Shown: positions 53,955 to 63,503, numbered from the stretch's first letter. The stretch is DNA of 64,000 nucleotides from Parvularcula sp964556115 (GCA_964556115.1 CAZKVC010000006.1:62001-126000), one strand, 5' to 3'. Numbers and translations: made by a program. The notes: generated by a model from the sequence alone, not told the origin.

Positions 53955-55706
53955 TCAGTAACCCGCGACCGTTCCGTCCTTCCGCATCTCGGTGGCGCCG
54001 ACATAGACGCCGTTCTCCCGGCGCATGATGGCCTGGTAGCCGCCGAAGATGATGCCGTTGTCGATCACCTGAACGTTGTGGCCCATGGCGCGAAGGGCTT
54101 CGACGGTTTCTGCCGGAACACCGGGCTCGACGCTGAGGCGGCCCGGTCCTTCAGGCGTATCGCCCAGCCGCCCGGTGGGCTGGCGTCCGCCGGAATGGTT
54201 CATCCTGGCGGCATCGCCCGCTTCCTGAAGGTTCATGCCGAAGTCGATGACATTGAGCATGATCTGCACGTGGCCCTGAGGCTGCATCGCACCGCCCATC
54301 AAGCCGAAGCTGATCCAGGGCTTGCCGTCCTTCATCGCGAAGGCGGGGATGATGGTGTGAAAGGGCCGCTTGCCGGGCGCGTAGACATTCGGGTGGTCGG
54401 GATCGAGGCTGAAGAGCTGCCCGCGGTCCTGCAGCATGAAGCCGAGCCCGTCGGGAACAAGACCCGATCCCATTCCGCGATAGTTCGACTGGATCAGCGA
54501 AACCATCATGCCGTTCCTGTCCGCAACGGTCAGATAGGTCGTATCGCCTTCGCTTTCGAACGGACCGCCAGGCGCTGGCGTCTCCAGCGGTTTGTCTGGG
54601 TCGATGAGCGCATAGCGCTCCTGCCCGTAGGCATCGGAGAGGAGTTCGGTAGGAAACGCACTCGTCTCGGGATCGGCGTAGTAGCGGGCAAGATCCGCAA
54701 AAGCGAGGCGCTTGGCTTCGGTCAGGAGGTGATAGAACTCCGGCCCGGCCCGGTCCATCGCCGCCACATCGGCGTTCTTCATGATGTTGAGCATCTGAAG
54801 CGCGGCGAAGCCCTGCCCGTTCGGCGGCAGCTCGCAGAGCTCCGCGCCGCGATAGGAGACGCAGGCCGGCTCGACCCACCCACCTTCGTGTTCGGCGAAG
54901 TCGCGGTAGCGAAGATCGCCGCCGATCCGCTTCATGTAGCGGTCCATCGTCCGGGCGATCTTGCCTTCGTAGAAGGCTTTCCTGCCATCCTTGGCGAGCA
55001 TGCTGTAGGTTTCTGCAAGATCCGGGTTGCGGAAGATCTCGCCCGCCCTGGGCGCCCCGTCTCCGAAATAGGTCGCGCGGGCATTGTCGAATTCCTCGAT
55101 CTGCTGGCGCAGGCCGTCCTCTTCGAACCGGGCAAGGTTCATCCGGAAATATTCGGCAATTACCGGCGAGACCGGGAATCCCTCCTCCGCATAGGCGATG
55201 GCCGGGGCGAGGTTATCCTTCATTTCCAAAGTGCCGAAGCGCTCGTGCAGCGCGAACCAGCCATCGACCGCGCCGGGCACCGTGACGGGTAGCGCACCGA
55301 AGGGCGGCAGGCCCTCCGCGCCGTTCAGCTTCTCGATCAGCTCGTCATAGCTGCGGCCCATGGGCGACCGGCCGGAGCCGTTATAGCCGTAGAGCTTCTC
55401 GGTCTCAGGGTCCCAGACGATCGCGAAGAGGTCGCCGCCAATGCCGTTGCCCGTCGGCTCCATCAGGCCGAGCGCCGCGTTGGCGGCGATGGCTGCGTCC
55501 ACGGCGCTGCCGCCCTTCTTGAGGATGTCCACCGCGACCTGGCTGGCCAGCGGATGGGCCGTCGCGGCCATGCCGTTTTGGGCGTAGACCGGGCTGCGCG
55601 ACCAGTTCTCGCCAACCGGCCGGCCGCCAGCCCCTAGGTCGTCAGCGGCCATGGCGGGCTGCGCAGCAAGCAGGGACAGGACAGCGACGCAGGCAGCACG
55701 GATCAT
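53955..55706 (-). CDS. ggt: Gamma-glutamyltransferase
   Basis: A 583-residue periplasmic Ntn hydrolase that cleaves the gamma-glutamyl bond of glutathione. The signal peptide ends near QPAMA-A. The precursor should process itself before Thr389 in EGDTTYLTVAD, giving a large subunit of about 365 residues and a small one of 195. Other landmarks are GGSAVDAAIAANAALGLMEP, GIGGDLFAIVWD and FGLMGGAMQPQGHVQ. The detailed sequence is nearer to the YwrD-like branch than to E. coli Ggt, so the substrate may differ. The start is ATG behind GAGGAGA. Confidence 0.9.
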   Translation of the reverse strand: MIRAACVAVLSLLAAQPAMAADDLGAGGRPVGENWSRSPVYAQNGMAATAHPLASQVAVDILKKGGSAVDAAIAANAALGLMEPTGNGIGGDLFAIVWDPETEKLYGYNGSGRSPMGRSYDELIEKLNGAEGLPPFGALPVTVPGAVDGWFALHERFGTLEMKDNLAPAIAYAEEGFPVSPVIAEYFRMNLARFEEDGLRQQIEEFDNARATYFGDGAPRAGEIFRNPDLAETYSMLAKDGRKAFYEGKIARTMDRYMKRIGGDLRYRDFAEHEGGWVEPACVSYRGAELCELPPNGQGFAALQMLNIMKNADVAAMDRAGPEFYHLLTEAKRLAFADLARYYADPETSAFPTELLSDAYGQERYALIDPDKPLETPAPGGPFESEGDTTYLTVADRNGMMVSLIQSNYRGMGSGLVPDGLGFMLQDRGQLFSLDPDHPNVYAPGKRPFHTIIPAFAMKDGKPWISFGLMGGAMQPQGHVQIMLNVIDFGMNLQEAGDAARMNHSGGRQPTGRLGDTPEGPGRLSVEPGVPAETVEALRAMGHNVQVIDNGIIFGGYQAIMRRENGVYVGATEMRKDGTVAGY

Positions 55707-55784
55707 GGGCGAATCTCCTCATCGGACGTTATCTAGCCCGAAAGGCTGCCCTTTCCGCCAGTGCTGGATGCAGTTCCCGGTGGA

Positions 55785-58412
55785 TCAGTAGATCACGCCG
55801 AGATCTTCGTCGATCGACTCGTCGGCGGAGCCGCCGGCCTGGCCGCCATCAATCTTGAAGCGGCCTGAGCGACCGTAGATGTCGTCCTCCGCCTTGAAGG
55901 CTTCGAGGATGACATTGGTGTCGTTCGGTCCGGCGGGACGACCGGTCCGGGCATTGACCCTGACGAGGCGGATGCCGGAGGGCGCGCGGAAGGGCACGAC
56001 GTCTTCGGGGACGAGCGCGTCCTTCATGAAGCGGCCGAAGATCGGGGCTGCGACGCTGCCCCCGCCTTCGCCATTGCCGAGGCTCTGCGGCATGTCGAAA
56101 CCGACGAAGACGCCTACGGTCAGGTCCGGCGAAAAGCCGACGAACCAGGCATCGCGGTAGTCGTTGGTGGTGCCTGTCTTGCCGGCGAGAGGCGGCAGGG
56201 GCTCGTCCTCGTAAAGGGCCCGGATCTTCGAGCCGGTGCCGCGCTCGATCACGCCCTCCATCATGGAGACCATCTGGAAGGCGGTCCGCGGGTCGATGAC
56301 TTGCGCGCGGTCATCGGCGAGGTCCGGTTCCTGTTGGCCGTCCCAACTGTCCACATCGCAGCCGAAGCAGACTCGCTCATCGGCGGCGAAGATCGAGCTG
56401 CCGTTGCGGTCCTGAATACGGTCGATGATGGTCGGCTGGATCTGCTTGCCGCCATTGACGAACTGCGCATAGGCCGCGGTCAGGCGCATCAGCGTGGTCT
56501 CACCCGCACCGAGCGAGATCGAAAGGTTGCGCGGCAGACGGTCCGACACGCCCATGCGCTCGGCGTATTCGATGATCGGGCCAATACCGAGATCCTGCGC
56601 CAGGCGCGCGGTCATGGTATTCCGCGACTTCTCGATGCCAAGGCGCAGCGTGCTGTCCCCGTAGAAGCGGTCGGCGACATAGTTGCCGGGTTTCCACCAG
56701 CTTCCGTCGAGACCCGGGGCGACGAAGGCGCCGTCGAGAACGATCGAGCTCGGCGTGTAGCCCGCATCGAGAGCAGCGGCGTAAATGAACGGTTTGAAAG
56801 TCGAGCCGGGCTGGCGCCAGGCCTGGGTGGCGCGGTTGAATTCGGAGAGCCCGAAGCTGAAACCGCCGACCATCGCCTTGATGCGTCCGGTATGCGGGTC
56901 CATCGCCAGCATCGCGCCATTGGCCGCCGGGATCTGGCGCAACGCATAGCTGGTCTCGCCCTCGGCCGGTTCGACGAGGATGACCATGCCAGGCTTCAGG
57001 ACCTCGTTCACCGCTTCGACCTCGTCGCCGACGCGATCCATCGAAACAAATTCGCGGGCCCAGGCCATATTCGGCAGGGTGATCGAACCGCGGCTACCAT
57101 CGAGGAGCCCGATCTCCGCCACGGCCTTGGTGGAGCCGAGCACTGTCGCCAGACGCCAAGGTGTCAGGTCCGCCGCGATCGTGCGGTCGCCGAGAAGCTC
57201 ATCGCGAGCGTTTTGCAGCGCGATCGCCCAGAGGGGCTGGGGCTCGTCCCCTTCCCTCTCGACGGCGGTGACCGCCTCAAGGTCGTCGGGAAGTTCGATC
57301 GTGGTCAGGGGCCCGCGCCAGCCATGGCGCATGTCGTATTCGGTCAACCCCTCGCGGAATGCCTTCTGAGCCTTGTCCTGAAGCGCGGGATCGATGGTGG
57401 TGCGTACCGAGAGACCGCCGTCGTAAAGGGCGTCGGTGCCGTAGCGCTCGGCGATCTGGCGGCGGACTTCCTCAGCGAAATATTCGAGCGCTGCGGAGCG
57501 CGCACCGAGCGGCGGGGCGAGTTCGGCGCCCAGCGGCGCCGCTCGGGCCTCTGCCAGCTCTGATGCAGTCAGGTAGCCATTCTCGTGCATCTGGCCGAGA
57601 ATCCAGTCGCGCCGAGGAATGGCCCGGCTGGCTCCGCGTACCGGGTGATAGTTGGACGGCGCCTTGGCCAGGGTCGCAAGATAGGCCGCCTCGTGCGCTT
57701 CGAGCTGATCGAGGGGCTTGCCGAAATAGTTGAGGGCCGCCGCCGCCACGCCGTAGCTGCGGTTCCCCAGATAGATCTCGTTCAGATAGAGTTCGAGGAT
57801 GTGATCCTTGGTGAAGACCTTCTCCATCCGCCGGGCGATCAGCGCCTCCTTGACCTTGCGCTCGATCTTCTGATCGGAGGTCAGAAGGAAGTTCTTCGCG
57901 ACCTGCTGGGTGATGGTGGAGGCGCCTTCGAGGGAGCGGCCGTTGCGCATGTTCTCGATGTTGTTGAAGGCCGCGCGGGGAATGCCCATCCAGTAGATGC
58001 CGGAGTGCTCGTAGAAGGTCTTGTCCTCGGCCGAGATGAAAGCCTGTTTGACCACCGCCGGAATCGATTCGATCGGCACGAAAAGCCGCCGCTCGCGGGC
58101 GAATTCCGCCACCAGCGTTCCGTCGCCGGCGTGGACACGCGTCGTCACCTCGGGGCTGTAGGTCTCAAGCTTGGTATAGTCGGGCAGTTCGGGTTCCAGG
58201 CCCTTGACGTAGATGAAAGCGTAGACCAGCGCGCCGAGCCCGGCGACGAAGCCTACCACCGCGAGGACCATCATCGCCCTGAAGAAGATCATCACGCCGC
58301 CGAGGAAGCCGCCGCGTTTCTTCTTCGGTTCGGGGTTCCCGCCCCCGTCGCGCAGCGGACTTTGGACACCCTCGAAGCGGAAGCCATCATGCTCGTCGTC
58401 GTAACTGGTCAT
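55785..58412 (-). CDS. mrcA: Penicillin-binding protein 1A (bifunctional transglycosylase/transpeptidase)
   Basis: An 875-residue class A PBP that polymerises and cross-links peptidoglycan. A cytoplasmic tail precedes the membrane anchor at about 39-66. The GT51 domain carries the catalytic Glu129 in AEDKTFYEHSG, plus GASTITQQVAKN and ELYLNEIYLG. An OB-like insert follows. The transpeptidase domain has Ser537-Thr-Phe-Lys, Ser-Arg-Asn in EKSRNTM and Lys-Thr-Gly in GKTGTTNDYRD. In many alphaproteobacteria prfB is the next gene; here it lies seven genes away. Confidence 0.96.
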   Translation of the reverse strand: MTSYDDEHDGFRFEGVQSPLRDGGGNPEPKKKRGGFLGGVMIFFRAMMVLAVVGFVAGLGALVYAFIYVKGLEPELPDYTKLETYSPEVTTRVHAGDGTLVAEFARERRLFVPIESIPAVVKQAFISAEDKTFYEHSGIYWMGIPRAAFNNIENMRNGRSLEGASTITQQVAKNFLLTSDQKIERKVKEALIARRMEKVFTKDHILELYLNEIYLGNRSYGVAAAALNYFGKPLDQLEAHEAAYLATLAKAPSNYHPVRGASRAIPRRDWILGQMHENGYLTASELAEARAAPLGAELAPPLGARSAALEYFAEEVRRQIAERYGTDALYDGGLSVRTTIDPALQDKAQKAFREGLTEYDMRHGWRGPLTTIELPDDLEAVTAVEREGDEPQPLWAIALQNARDELLGDRTIAADLTPWRLATVLGSTKAVAEIGLLDGSRGSITLPNMAWAREFVSMDRVGDEVEAVNEVLKPGMVILVEPAEGETSYALRQIPAANGAMLAMDPHTGRIKAMVGGFSFGLSEFNRATQAWRQPGSTFKPFIYAAALDAGYTPSSIVLDGAFVAPGLDGSWWKPGNYVADRFYGDSTLRLGIEKSRNTMTARLAQDLGIGPIIEYAERMGVSDRLPRNLSISLGAGETTLMRLTAAYAQFVNGGKQIQPTIIDRIQDRNGSSIFAADERVCFGCDVDSWDGQQEPDLADDRAQVIDPRTAFQMVSMMEGVIERGTGSKIRALYEDEPLPPLAGKTGTTNDYRDAWFVGFSPDLTVGVFVGFDMPQSLGNGEGGGSVAAPIFGRFMKDALVPEDVVPFRAPSGIRLVRVNARTGRPAGPNDTNVILEAFKAEDDIYGRSGRFKIDGGQAGGSADESIDEDLGVIY

Positions 58413-58443
58413 ACTGCCCTTGGAATCAGAACCACCCTGCCGG

Positions 58444-58482
58444 AACGGTCGTTAGCACAAGGTGGAGGCTGCGGCGACCGTT
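58444..58482. promoter_or_regulatory. Eight-base inverted repeat in the PBP1A/phosphomannomutase divergent region
   Basis: AACGGTCG (58444-58451) and CGACCGTT (58475-58482) are exact inverted repeats 23 bases apart, between the divergent PBP1A (58412) and phosphomannomutase (58575) starts. They could be operator half-sites or a leader hairpin. The length is modest and the region GC-rich, so confidence is low. Confidence 0.25.
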
Positions 58483-58574
58483 TCACAAGTGTCTGATGAT
58501 GAAGTTTCGCACGAGTAAGACTTGCCGCAAGCCCTTGCTTCTTTAGTGTCCCCGGCGACCAGAAGGGATTCCCC

Positions 58575-60062
58575 ATGCTTCCGACGCCCCAAGCCGATAT
58601 CAAAGCCAACACCCTCGAATACGAGGTCACACCCAAGGTGAAGCCCACGGGCTTTCGGGAGTATGACGCACGCTGGATCTTCGGTGAGGAGATCAACGTC
58701 CTGGGCATCCAGGCGCTCGGCGCAGGGCTCGGTACGCTGATACACGAGTTGGGCAAACGCCCGGAAATCGTGGTCGGACACGATTTCCGCTCCTATTCGG
58801 CAGGCATCAAGCAGGCCCTGGCTCTCGGCCTGATGAGCGCCGGGATCAAGGTGCACGATATCGGCCTCGCCCTCTCCCCGGTCGCCTATTTCGCGCAGTT
58901 CGAACTCGACATCCCCTGCGTGGCGATGGTCACGGCGAGCCATAACGAGAACGGCTGGACAGGCGTGAAGATGGGTGTCGAAGCGCCCCTCACCTTCGGG
59001 CCGGACGAGATGGGCCGCCTGAAGGAAATCGTGCTGTCCGGCGGTTACAAGAACCGCGACGGCGGCGGCTATCATTACCACACCGACCTGCGCGAGCGTT
59101 ACATCGCCGACCTCACCGACAACGTCACCATCGACCGCAAGCTCAAGGTCGTGGCCGCCTGCGGAAACGGCACGGCGGGGGCCTTTGCACCCGAGGCGCT
59201 GGAGCGCCTGGGTGTCGAGGTCATTCCGATGGATGCCGAGCTTGACCACACTTTCCCGAAATACAATCCGAACCCCGAAGACATGGAAATGCTGCACGCC
59301 ATGCAGAAGGCAGTACGCGAGCACGGCGCGGACCTCGCCCTCGGCTTCGACGGTGACGGCGACCGCTGCGGCGTGGTCGACGACCAGGGCCAGGAGATCT
59401 TCGCGGACAAGATCGGCGTCATGCTGGCCCGCGACCTGTCCAGCCAGATCGAGAACGCGACCTTCGTGGTGGACGTGAAGTCCACGGGTCTGTTCAAGAC
59501 CGATCCCGTGCTGATCGAGAACGGTGCGACGACCCATTACTGGAAGACCGGTCACAGCTACATCAAGCGCAAGACCACGGATCTCGGCGCTGTCGCGGGC
59601 TTCGAGAAATCAGGCCACTTCTTCTTCCGCGAGCCTTACGGGCGCGGCTATGATGACGGGCTCGTGGCCGCCATCGCCATTCTCAAGATGCTTGAGCGCA
59701 ATCCGGAAAAGAAGCTCTCCGAACTGCGGGCCGAGCTTCCGCAGACGTTCCAGTCGCCGACCATGTCCCCTCATTGCCCGGACGAGAAGAAATATGACGT
59801 CGTCGACCGGATCGTCGCCAAGCTTTCGGACCGCAAGGACATGATCGGCCAGAAGGTGGTCGACGTGAACACCGTGAACGGCGTGCGCGTGACCGTCGAG
59901 GATGGCACCTGGGGTCTGATCCGCGCCTCATCGAACAAACCCGAGCTGGTCGTTGTGGTGGAAAGCCCGGCCTCTGAGGAAGCGCGGAACAGGATGTTCG
60001 GCGAACTCAAGGCGGTGCTGGACGAAGAATCCGACGTCGGTGCGTTCAATCAGACGCTTTGA
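58575..60062 (+). CDS. Phosphomannomutase/phosphoglucomutase
   Basis: A 495-residue alpha-D-phosphohexomutase interconverting hexose 1- and 6-phosphates for GDP-mannose, LPS or exopolysaccharide synthesis. The phosphoserine is Ser122 in VTASHNENGW. The metal loop is GFDGDGDRCGVV with Asp259, Asp261 and Asp263. The sugar-binding loop lies near GFEKSGHFFF, and the C-terminal phosphate-binding domain ends RASSNKPELVVVVES. The start follows AGAAGGG. A UUCG-capped terminator follows the stop. Confidence 0.94.
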   Translation: MLPTPQADIKANTLEYEVTPKVKPTGFREYDARWIFGEEINVLGIQALGAGLGTLIHELGKRPEIVVGHDFRSYSAGIKQALALGLMSAGIKVHDIGLALSPVAYFAQFELDIPCVAMVTASHNENGWTGVKMGVEAPLTFGPDEMGRLKEIVLSGGYKNRDGGGYHYHTDLRERYIADLTDNVTIDRKLKVVAACGNGTAGAFAPEALERLGVEVIPMDAELDHTFPKYNPNPEDMEMLHAMQKAVREHGADLALGFDGDGDRCGVVDDQGQEIFADKIGVMLARDLSSQIENATFVVDVKSTGLFKTDPVLIENGATTHYWKTGHSYIKRKTTDLGAVAGFEKSGHFFFREPYGRGYDDGLVAAIAILKMLERNPEKKLSELRAELPQTFQSPTMSPHCPDEKKYDVVDRIVAKLSDRKDMIGQKVVDVNTVNGVRVTVEDGTWGLIRASSNKPELVVVVESPASEEARNRMFGELKAVLDEESDVGAFNQTL

Positions 60063-60090
60063 GCGGCAAGAGGGCCGCGGCGATCCGGCG

Positions 60091-60118
60091 AACGGCAGCT
60101 TCGGCTGCCGTTAACCTT
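60091..60118 (+). terminator. UUCG-capped hairpin terminator after phosphomannomutase
   Basis: AACGGCAGC (60091-60099) and GCTGCCGTT (60104-60112) form nine pairs around a TTCG loop closed by C-G, the very stable cUUCGg tetraloop. AACCTTTT follows. The T tract is offset by four bases, so termination may be moderate. Confidence 0.7.
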
Positions 60119-60196
60119 TTCGTTCAAAACGGTTGTGTTTCGTTTATCTTTCGGTAACTTTTCCCTCGGGTAGACCAATTTCCTGAGGGGGAAGAC

Positions 60197-60775
60197 ATGA
60201 AAAACCTTATCATCGCGGCGGCAACCACGTCGCTCCTCGCCATGGGCGCAGCCCAGGCTGCCACCGTTTCCTTCACCGAAGGTGATCGTCCGACCGTTCC
60301 CGGATCGACCCATATCGGCGGCGACGCGGCCCAGACGCCTCCCGGCTTCGATCTGAGTCAGGACTTCGGCGATAACTCGCTGGACAATGGCGACACCGTC
60401 GAACTCTACGGCCGCATTGTCGGTGCGCTGGACAATTACAGCTTCACCGCCGGCGATACATTCTCGTTCGGCCTGCTTGCACCGGCGGGTATCGAGAACG
60501 AACGCGGCCAGACGCCGAACACGCTGGTCTTTACCTTCACCAATCAGACCACCATGGAAGTGTTCGAATTCACCGCTTCCACCAACACCGCGCCCGGTCA
60601 GCTCGGCCTTCTTTCGGCTGGCCAGTACATCCTCGAGATCGACATGGATCCGGATAACGGCACCGCCCGCTACGACGTCGAGCTGAGCGGCGTTCCGATC
60701 CCTGCAGCCGCTCCCCTCTTCGCCGCTGGCCTTGCGGGTCTCGGCATCGCGCGCCGCCGTCGCCGTCAGGGCTGA
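60197..60775 (+). CDS. Exported protein with VPLPA-type C-terminal sorting signal
   Basis: A 192-residue protein. The signal peptide ends near GAAQA-A. The mature part (20-160) is Thr/Asp/Gly-rich and beta-like, with no cysteine. The C-terminus is the tripartite VPLPA/PEP-CTERM signal: VPIPAAAPLF, a hydrophobic helix (AAGLAGLGIA) and an Arg-rich tail. Such proteins are processed by an exosortase or related enzyme and delivered to the surface or exopolysaccharide. No exosortase gene is present in the window. The start follows GAGGGGGAAG, and a strong terminator follows the stop. Confidence 0.85.
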   Translation: MKNLIIAAATTSLLAMGAAQAATVSFTEGDRPTVPGSTHIGGDAAQTPPGFDLSQDFGDNSLDNGDTVELYGRIVGALDNYSFTAGDTFSFGLLAPAGIENERGQTPNTLVFTFTNQTTMEVFEFTASTNTAPGQLGLLSAGQYILEIDMDPDNGTARYDVELSGVPIPAAAPLFAAGLAGLGIARRRRRQG

Positions 60776-60797
60776 GGACAGCTGAACCCGATTGATG

Positions 60798-60826
60798 AAG
60801 GCCCGGCCATCGCGCCGGGCCTTTTT
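60798..60826 (+). terminator. Intrinsic terminator after the VPLPA-CTERM gene
   Basis: AAGGCCCGGC (60798-60807) and GCCGGGCCTT (60814-60823) form a ten-pair stem with a six-base loop followed by TTTTT (60822-60826). The neighbouring gene on the other strand ends at 60850, so it may also serve that gene. Confidence 0.88.
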
Positions 60827-60849
60827 CGTCCAGACCACACCCGGAAAAG

Positions 60850-61506
60850 CTACTTCGCCGGGCAATCGTAGTTCTTGAATTGGGTCGTGGTGTCAGCAGC
60901 CTGGGCACGCCCCATCATGCGAACGTCGAAGGCGGTTTCGATGCGCTCCGCTACCGGGCCGTAGCCTGGCTGATCACGTAGCCGAGTTTCGAGAGAGAAA
61001 TCGTTGATCTTCGCCACCATCTTCATCCGGAAAGGTTTCTTCAGGCGAACACTATAGCCCGCCAGCCGCGGTTCGTTGCCGGAGACATCGATCATGACCC
61101 TGGCACTGACATGCTTGGACATATCCTGCCCATCATTGTCGAACGAGCCGGGTTCGAGTTCATCCTGGACAAACACCAGAAGATCGCCATCACGCGTTTC
61201 AAACCGAGGGTCGAGTAGCGCGAATTGCAGAGCGTCTGCGTAGTGGTCATTCGGTCCGCTATCTTGAGCCTGAGATTGGCCTTCGGGTTTCCGGGTTATC
61301 CATGTCCACTGCTCGGTCTCGTGGTTCCAACGAAGTTCCATCGTCTCTGCATCGCCGCCGTTGCGCAGTGTACTTTCGACGGTCACGCTGCAACCGGGAC
61401 GCTCCTCATAGCTGCGGGCTCGGTCCTGGATGACGGCCAGCGCGGCATCCGGATCGAGCGTAAGAGCGGGTTGCGACAGGGCGGTGGCGAGTAGGATCAT
61501 GACCAT
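60850..61506 (-). CDS. Hypothetical exported protein
   Basis: A 218-residue protein I do not recognise. A short hydrophobic N-terminus (MVMILLATALSQPALT) could be a signal peptide; a second Met at residue 3 is an alternative start. The mature protein is rich in charged beta-like stretches and has two cysteines, in RPGCSVTVES and at the end in NYDCPAK, which could form a disulfide. There is a Trp-containing segment (WNHETEQWTWITRKPEG). The gene stands between the VPLPA-CTERM gene and a small membrane protein, all with good coding composition. Confidence 0.6.
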   Translation of the reverse strand: MVMILLATALSQPALTLDPDAALAVIQDRARSYEERPGCSVTVESTLRNGGDAETMELRWNHETEQWTWITRKPEGQSQAQDSGPNDHYADALQFALLDPRFETRDGDLLVFVQDELEPGSFDNDGQDMSKHVSARVMIDVSGNEPRLAGYSVRLKKPFRMKMVAKINDFSLETRLRDQPGYGPVAERIETAFDVRMMGRAQAADTTTQFKNYDCPAK

Positions 61507-61545
61507 TTGAGCGTCTTCTTTTCCGGTTGAAACGATCCGAGTGGA

Positions 61546-61929
61546 TCAGACCATCTCCGGACGATGCCGGCGCCGCATGAGAAGGATGATGGCCGCGATC
61601 AGGAGGAACGGACCGAAAATGACACCGGCGACGATGAAGATGCTGCTCAGGACGCCGATCAGCGCCAGGCTGATGCCGATCACGGCGGCAACCAATGCCG
61701 CAAGAATGCCGATCGCACCGCCGACAAGGCCGATGAACAGCCCGACCACACCGAGGATCACCGCGCCGACCACTTCATAGATTTCGAGGTCCTGCGCTGC
61801 CTGGCCGTTGATCTCGATGAAGTCGTTCCAGTGATAGGCCGAGAAGATTCCCATCGCGACAAGGGCGACGAACAGGAACAGCACGAATTTGCCGAAGCCT
61901 CCGCCCTTCTTCGTTTCGGTCTGCTCCAT
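61546..61929 (-). CDS. Small glycine-rich membrane protein
   Basis: A 127-residue protein with a basic cytoplasmic start (MEQTETKKGGGFGK) and three or four hydrophobic segments (about 15-31, 52-75, 76-94 and 96-119), ending in a basic RRRHRPEMV. The membrane helices contain many small residues (VGLFIGLVGGAIGILAALVA). I do not recognise a family beyond a general resemblance to phage-shock-like or stress membrane proteins. The ATG at 61929 follows GAGGAG. It is divergent from the ccmG-like gene. Confidence 0.65.
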   Translation of the reverse strand: MEQTETKKGGGFGKFVLFLFVALVAMGIFSAYHWNDFIEINGQAAQDLEIYEVVGAVILGVVGLFIGLVGGAIGILAALVAAVIGISLALIGVLSSIFIVAGVIFGPFLLIAAIILLMRRRHRPEMV

Positions 61930-62030
61930 GGTGGTCTCCTCTCTCGTTCTTGATGACGGCGTGGTAAGCATCACGATAAACGATAAGGGGATGGGGGCTG
62001 GCGATTGCAAGGGGTGATGGGCACATAGGG

Positions 62031-62594
62031 ATGATGAAAAAGCAGTTCTTTATCTTGCCGGTGATCGGTTTCGCCATGGTCGCCGTCTTTGCCTGGCGCG
62101 GCCTGTCGATCGACGGCACGTCCATGCCCTCCGCCCTTCTCGGCCAGAAGGCGCCCGATGTGACCCTTGAGGCGGTGCCGGGCGTGCGGGGGCCCTTCAA
62201 TCCGGCCGATCTGACGGGGCAGGTCAGCCTCGTGAATGTCTGGGGGTCCTGGTGCGTCTACTGCCTTTACGAGCACCCGGTCTTCCTGCGTCTCGCCAGG
62301 GAAGAAGGCGTCCTGATCTACGGCCTCGCCTGGAACGACACGCCCGAGGACGCTTCGCGCTGGCTGCAGCGCCACGGCAATCCGTATGAGGAAGTCGGTC
62401 TCGACCAGGAAGGTCGCGCCGTGGCCGAGTTCGGCGTGACGGGCGCGCCGGAGACCTTCGTTCTCGACCGCAACGGCGTCATCCGCCACCGCTTCGTCGG
62501 CCCGGTTTCGGAAGACACCTGGCGAAAGACCCTCAAGCCGCTGATCGAGAAACTCGAAGCCGAAGTCTCTCCCCTGACCGCAGGAACGAGCTGA
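62031..62594 (+). CDS. Thiol:disulfide interchange protein, CcmG/DsbE-like
   Basis: A 187-residue periplasmic thioredoxin-like protein tethered by an N-terminal membrane helix (about 5-22). The active site is Trp74-Cys75-Val-Tyr-Cys78 in VNVWGSWCVYCLYEHP. VTGAPETFVLDRNGVIRHRF contains the cis-Pro region (GAPE) diagnostic for CcmG. It should reduce apocytochrome c or heme-chaperone thiols. Other ccm genes are not in the window. The start may be the first or second of two consecutive Met codons. Confidence 0.88.
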   Translation: MMKKQFFILPVIGFAMVAVFAWRGLSIDGTSMPSALLGQKAPDVTLEAVPGVRGPFNPADLTGQVSLVNVWGSWCVYCLYEHPVFLRLAREEGVLIYGLAWNDTPEDASRWLQRHGNPYEEVGLDQEGRAVAEFGVTGAPETFVLDRNGVIRHRFVGPVSEDTWRKTLKPLIEKLEAEVSPLTAGTS

Positions 62595-62645
62595 TAGCCT
62601 TGCGGGCGCTTGCCCTGCGAAAGCTTCCACCCTATCGCGAAAATT

Positions 62646-63503
62646 ATGTCGGCACCTCGTCTCCTGCGCGGCCTGCGCGAAATCGCTTCGGACCATGACG
62701 CGCTTCTCTGCGATGCGTGGGGCGTCATCCACAATGGACGCCAGCTTTATCCGGGCGCGAAGGAAGCGCTTCTTTCCTTCAAGGAGCAGGGCGGCGCGGT
62801 GATCGTCCTCACCAATGCGCCGCGGCTCTCTTCGGTCATCCCCGGACAGCTCGACCGTCTCGGCCTGCCGCGCGAGGCCTATGACGGCGTCGTCACCTCC
62901 GGCGATGCGACCCGGCAGGCGGTGGTCGAGCTTTCGGGCAGGACCTTCTTCCGCATCGGCCCGGCCAAGGATGACGGCATGTTCGAGGCGGCGAACATCC
63001 GCCTTGGCGCTTTCGATGACGCCGAGGCGATTTTCTGCACCGGGCCCAATGACGACGAGAACGAGACGCCCGAGGACTACCGCACCATGCTGCGCGAAGC
63101 GGCGGAGCGGAAGCTTCCCATGGTCTGCGCCAATCCCGACATCGTCGTGAAATATGGCGAGCGGCTGATCTACTGCGCCGGGGCGCTGGGCGCTCTGTAC
63201 GAAGAACTGGGCGGCAAGGTGATCCTCGGCGGCAAGCCGCACCCGCCGATCTACGAGCTCGCCCGCCGCCAGGTCGAGGAAGTCCTGGGCCACCCCGCCA
63301 AGGCGCCGCTGGTGATCGGTGATGGCGTCGACACTGATATTCTCGGCGCCAACCGTCAGGACATCCCTTGCGTTTTCGTGGCTGACGGCATCTTCGCGGA
63401 GCATGCCCGGCACGAGGGCGCGCTTTCGACGGAGAAGCTGTCCGCCATGCTCGCCGAGCGCGAGGTCCATGCGGCCTATGCCATGGACAGCCTGGTGTGG
63501 TGA
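62646..63503 (+). CDS. TIGR01459 family HAD-type hydrolase
   Basis: A 285-residue HAD-superfamily phosphatase of the NagD-like subclass. Motif I is LLCDAWGVIHNG, motif II lies in VIVLTNAPRL, and motifs III/IV are ILGGKPHPPIYELARRQ and VIGDGVDTDILGANRQ. In the first motif the second Asp of DxD is Trp, as in this family, so its phosphatase action is uncertain. It overlaps the ribF start (GTGA). The HAD TIGR01459 - ribF pairing is common in alphaproteobacteria and hints at flavin metabolism. The ribosome binding site is poor. Confidence 0.9.
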   Translation: MSAPRLLRGLREIASDHDALLCDAWGVIHNGRQLYPGAKEALLSFKEQGGAVIVLTNAPRLSSVIPGQLDRLGLPREAYDGVVTSGDATRQAVVELSGRTFFRIGPAKDDGMFEAANIRLGAFDDAEAIFCTGPNDDENETPEDYRTMLREAAERKLPMVCANPDIVVKYGERLIYCAGALGALYEELGGKVILGGKPHPPIYELARRQVEEVLGHPAKAPLVIGDGVDTDILGANRQDIPCVFVADGIFAEHARHEGALSTEKLSAMLAEREVHAAYAMDSLVW

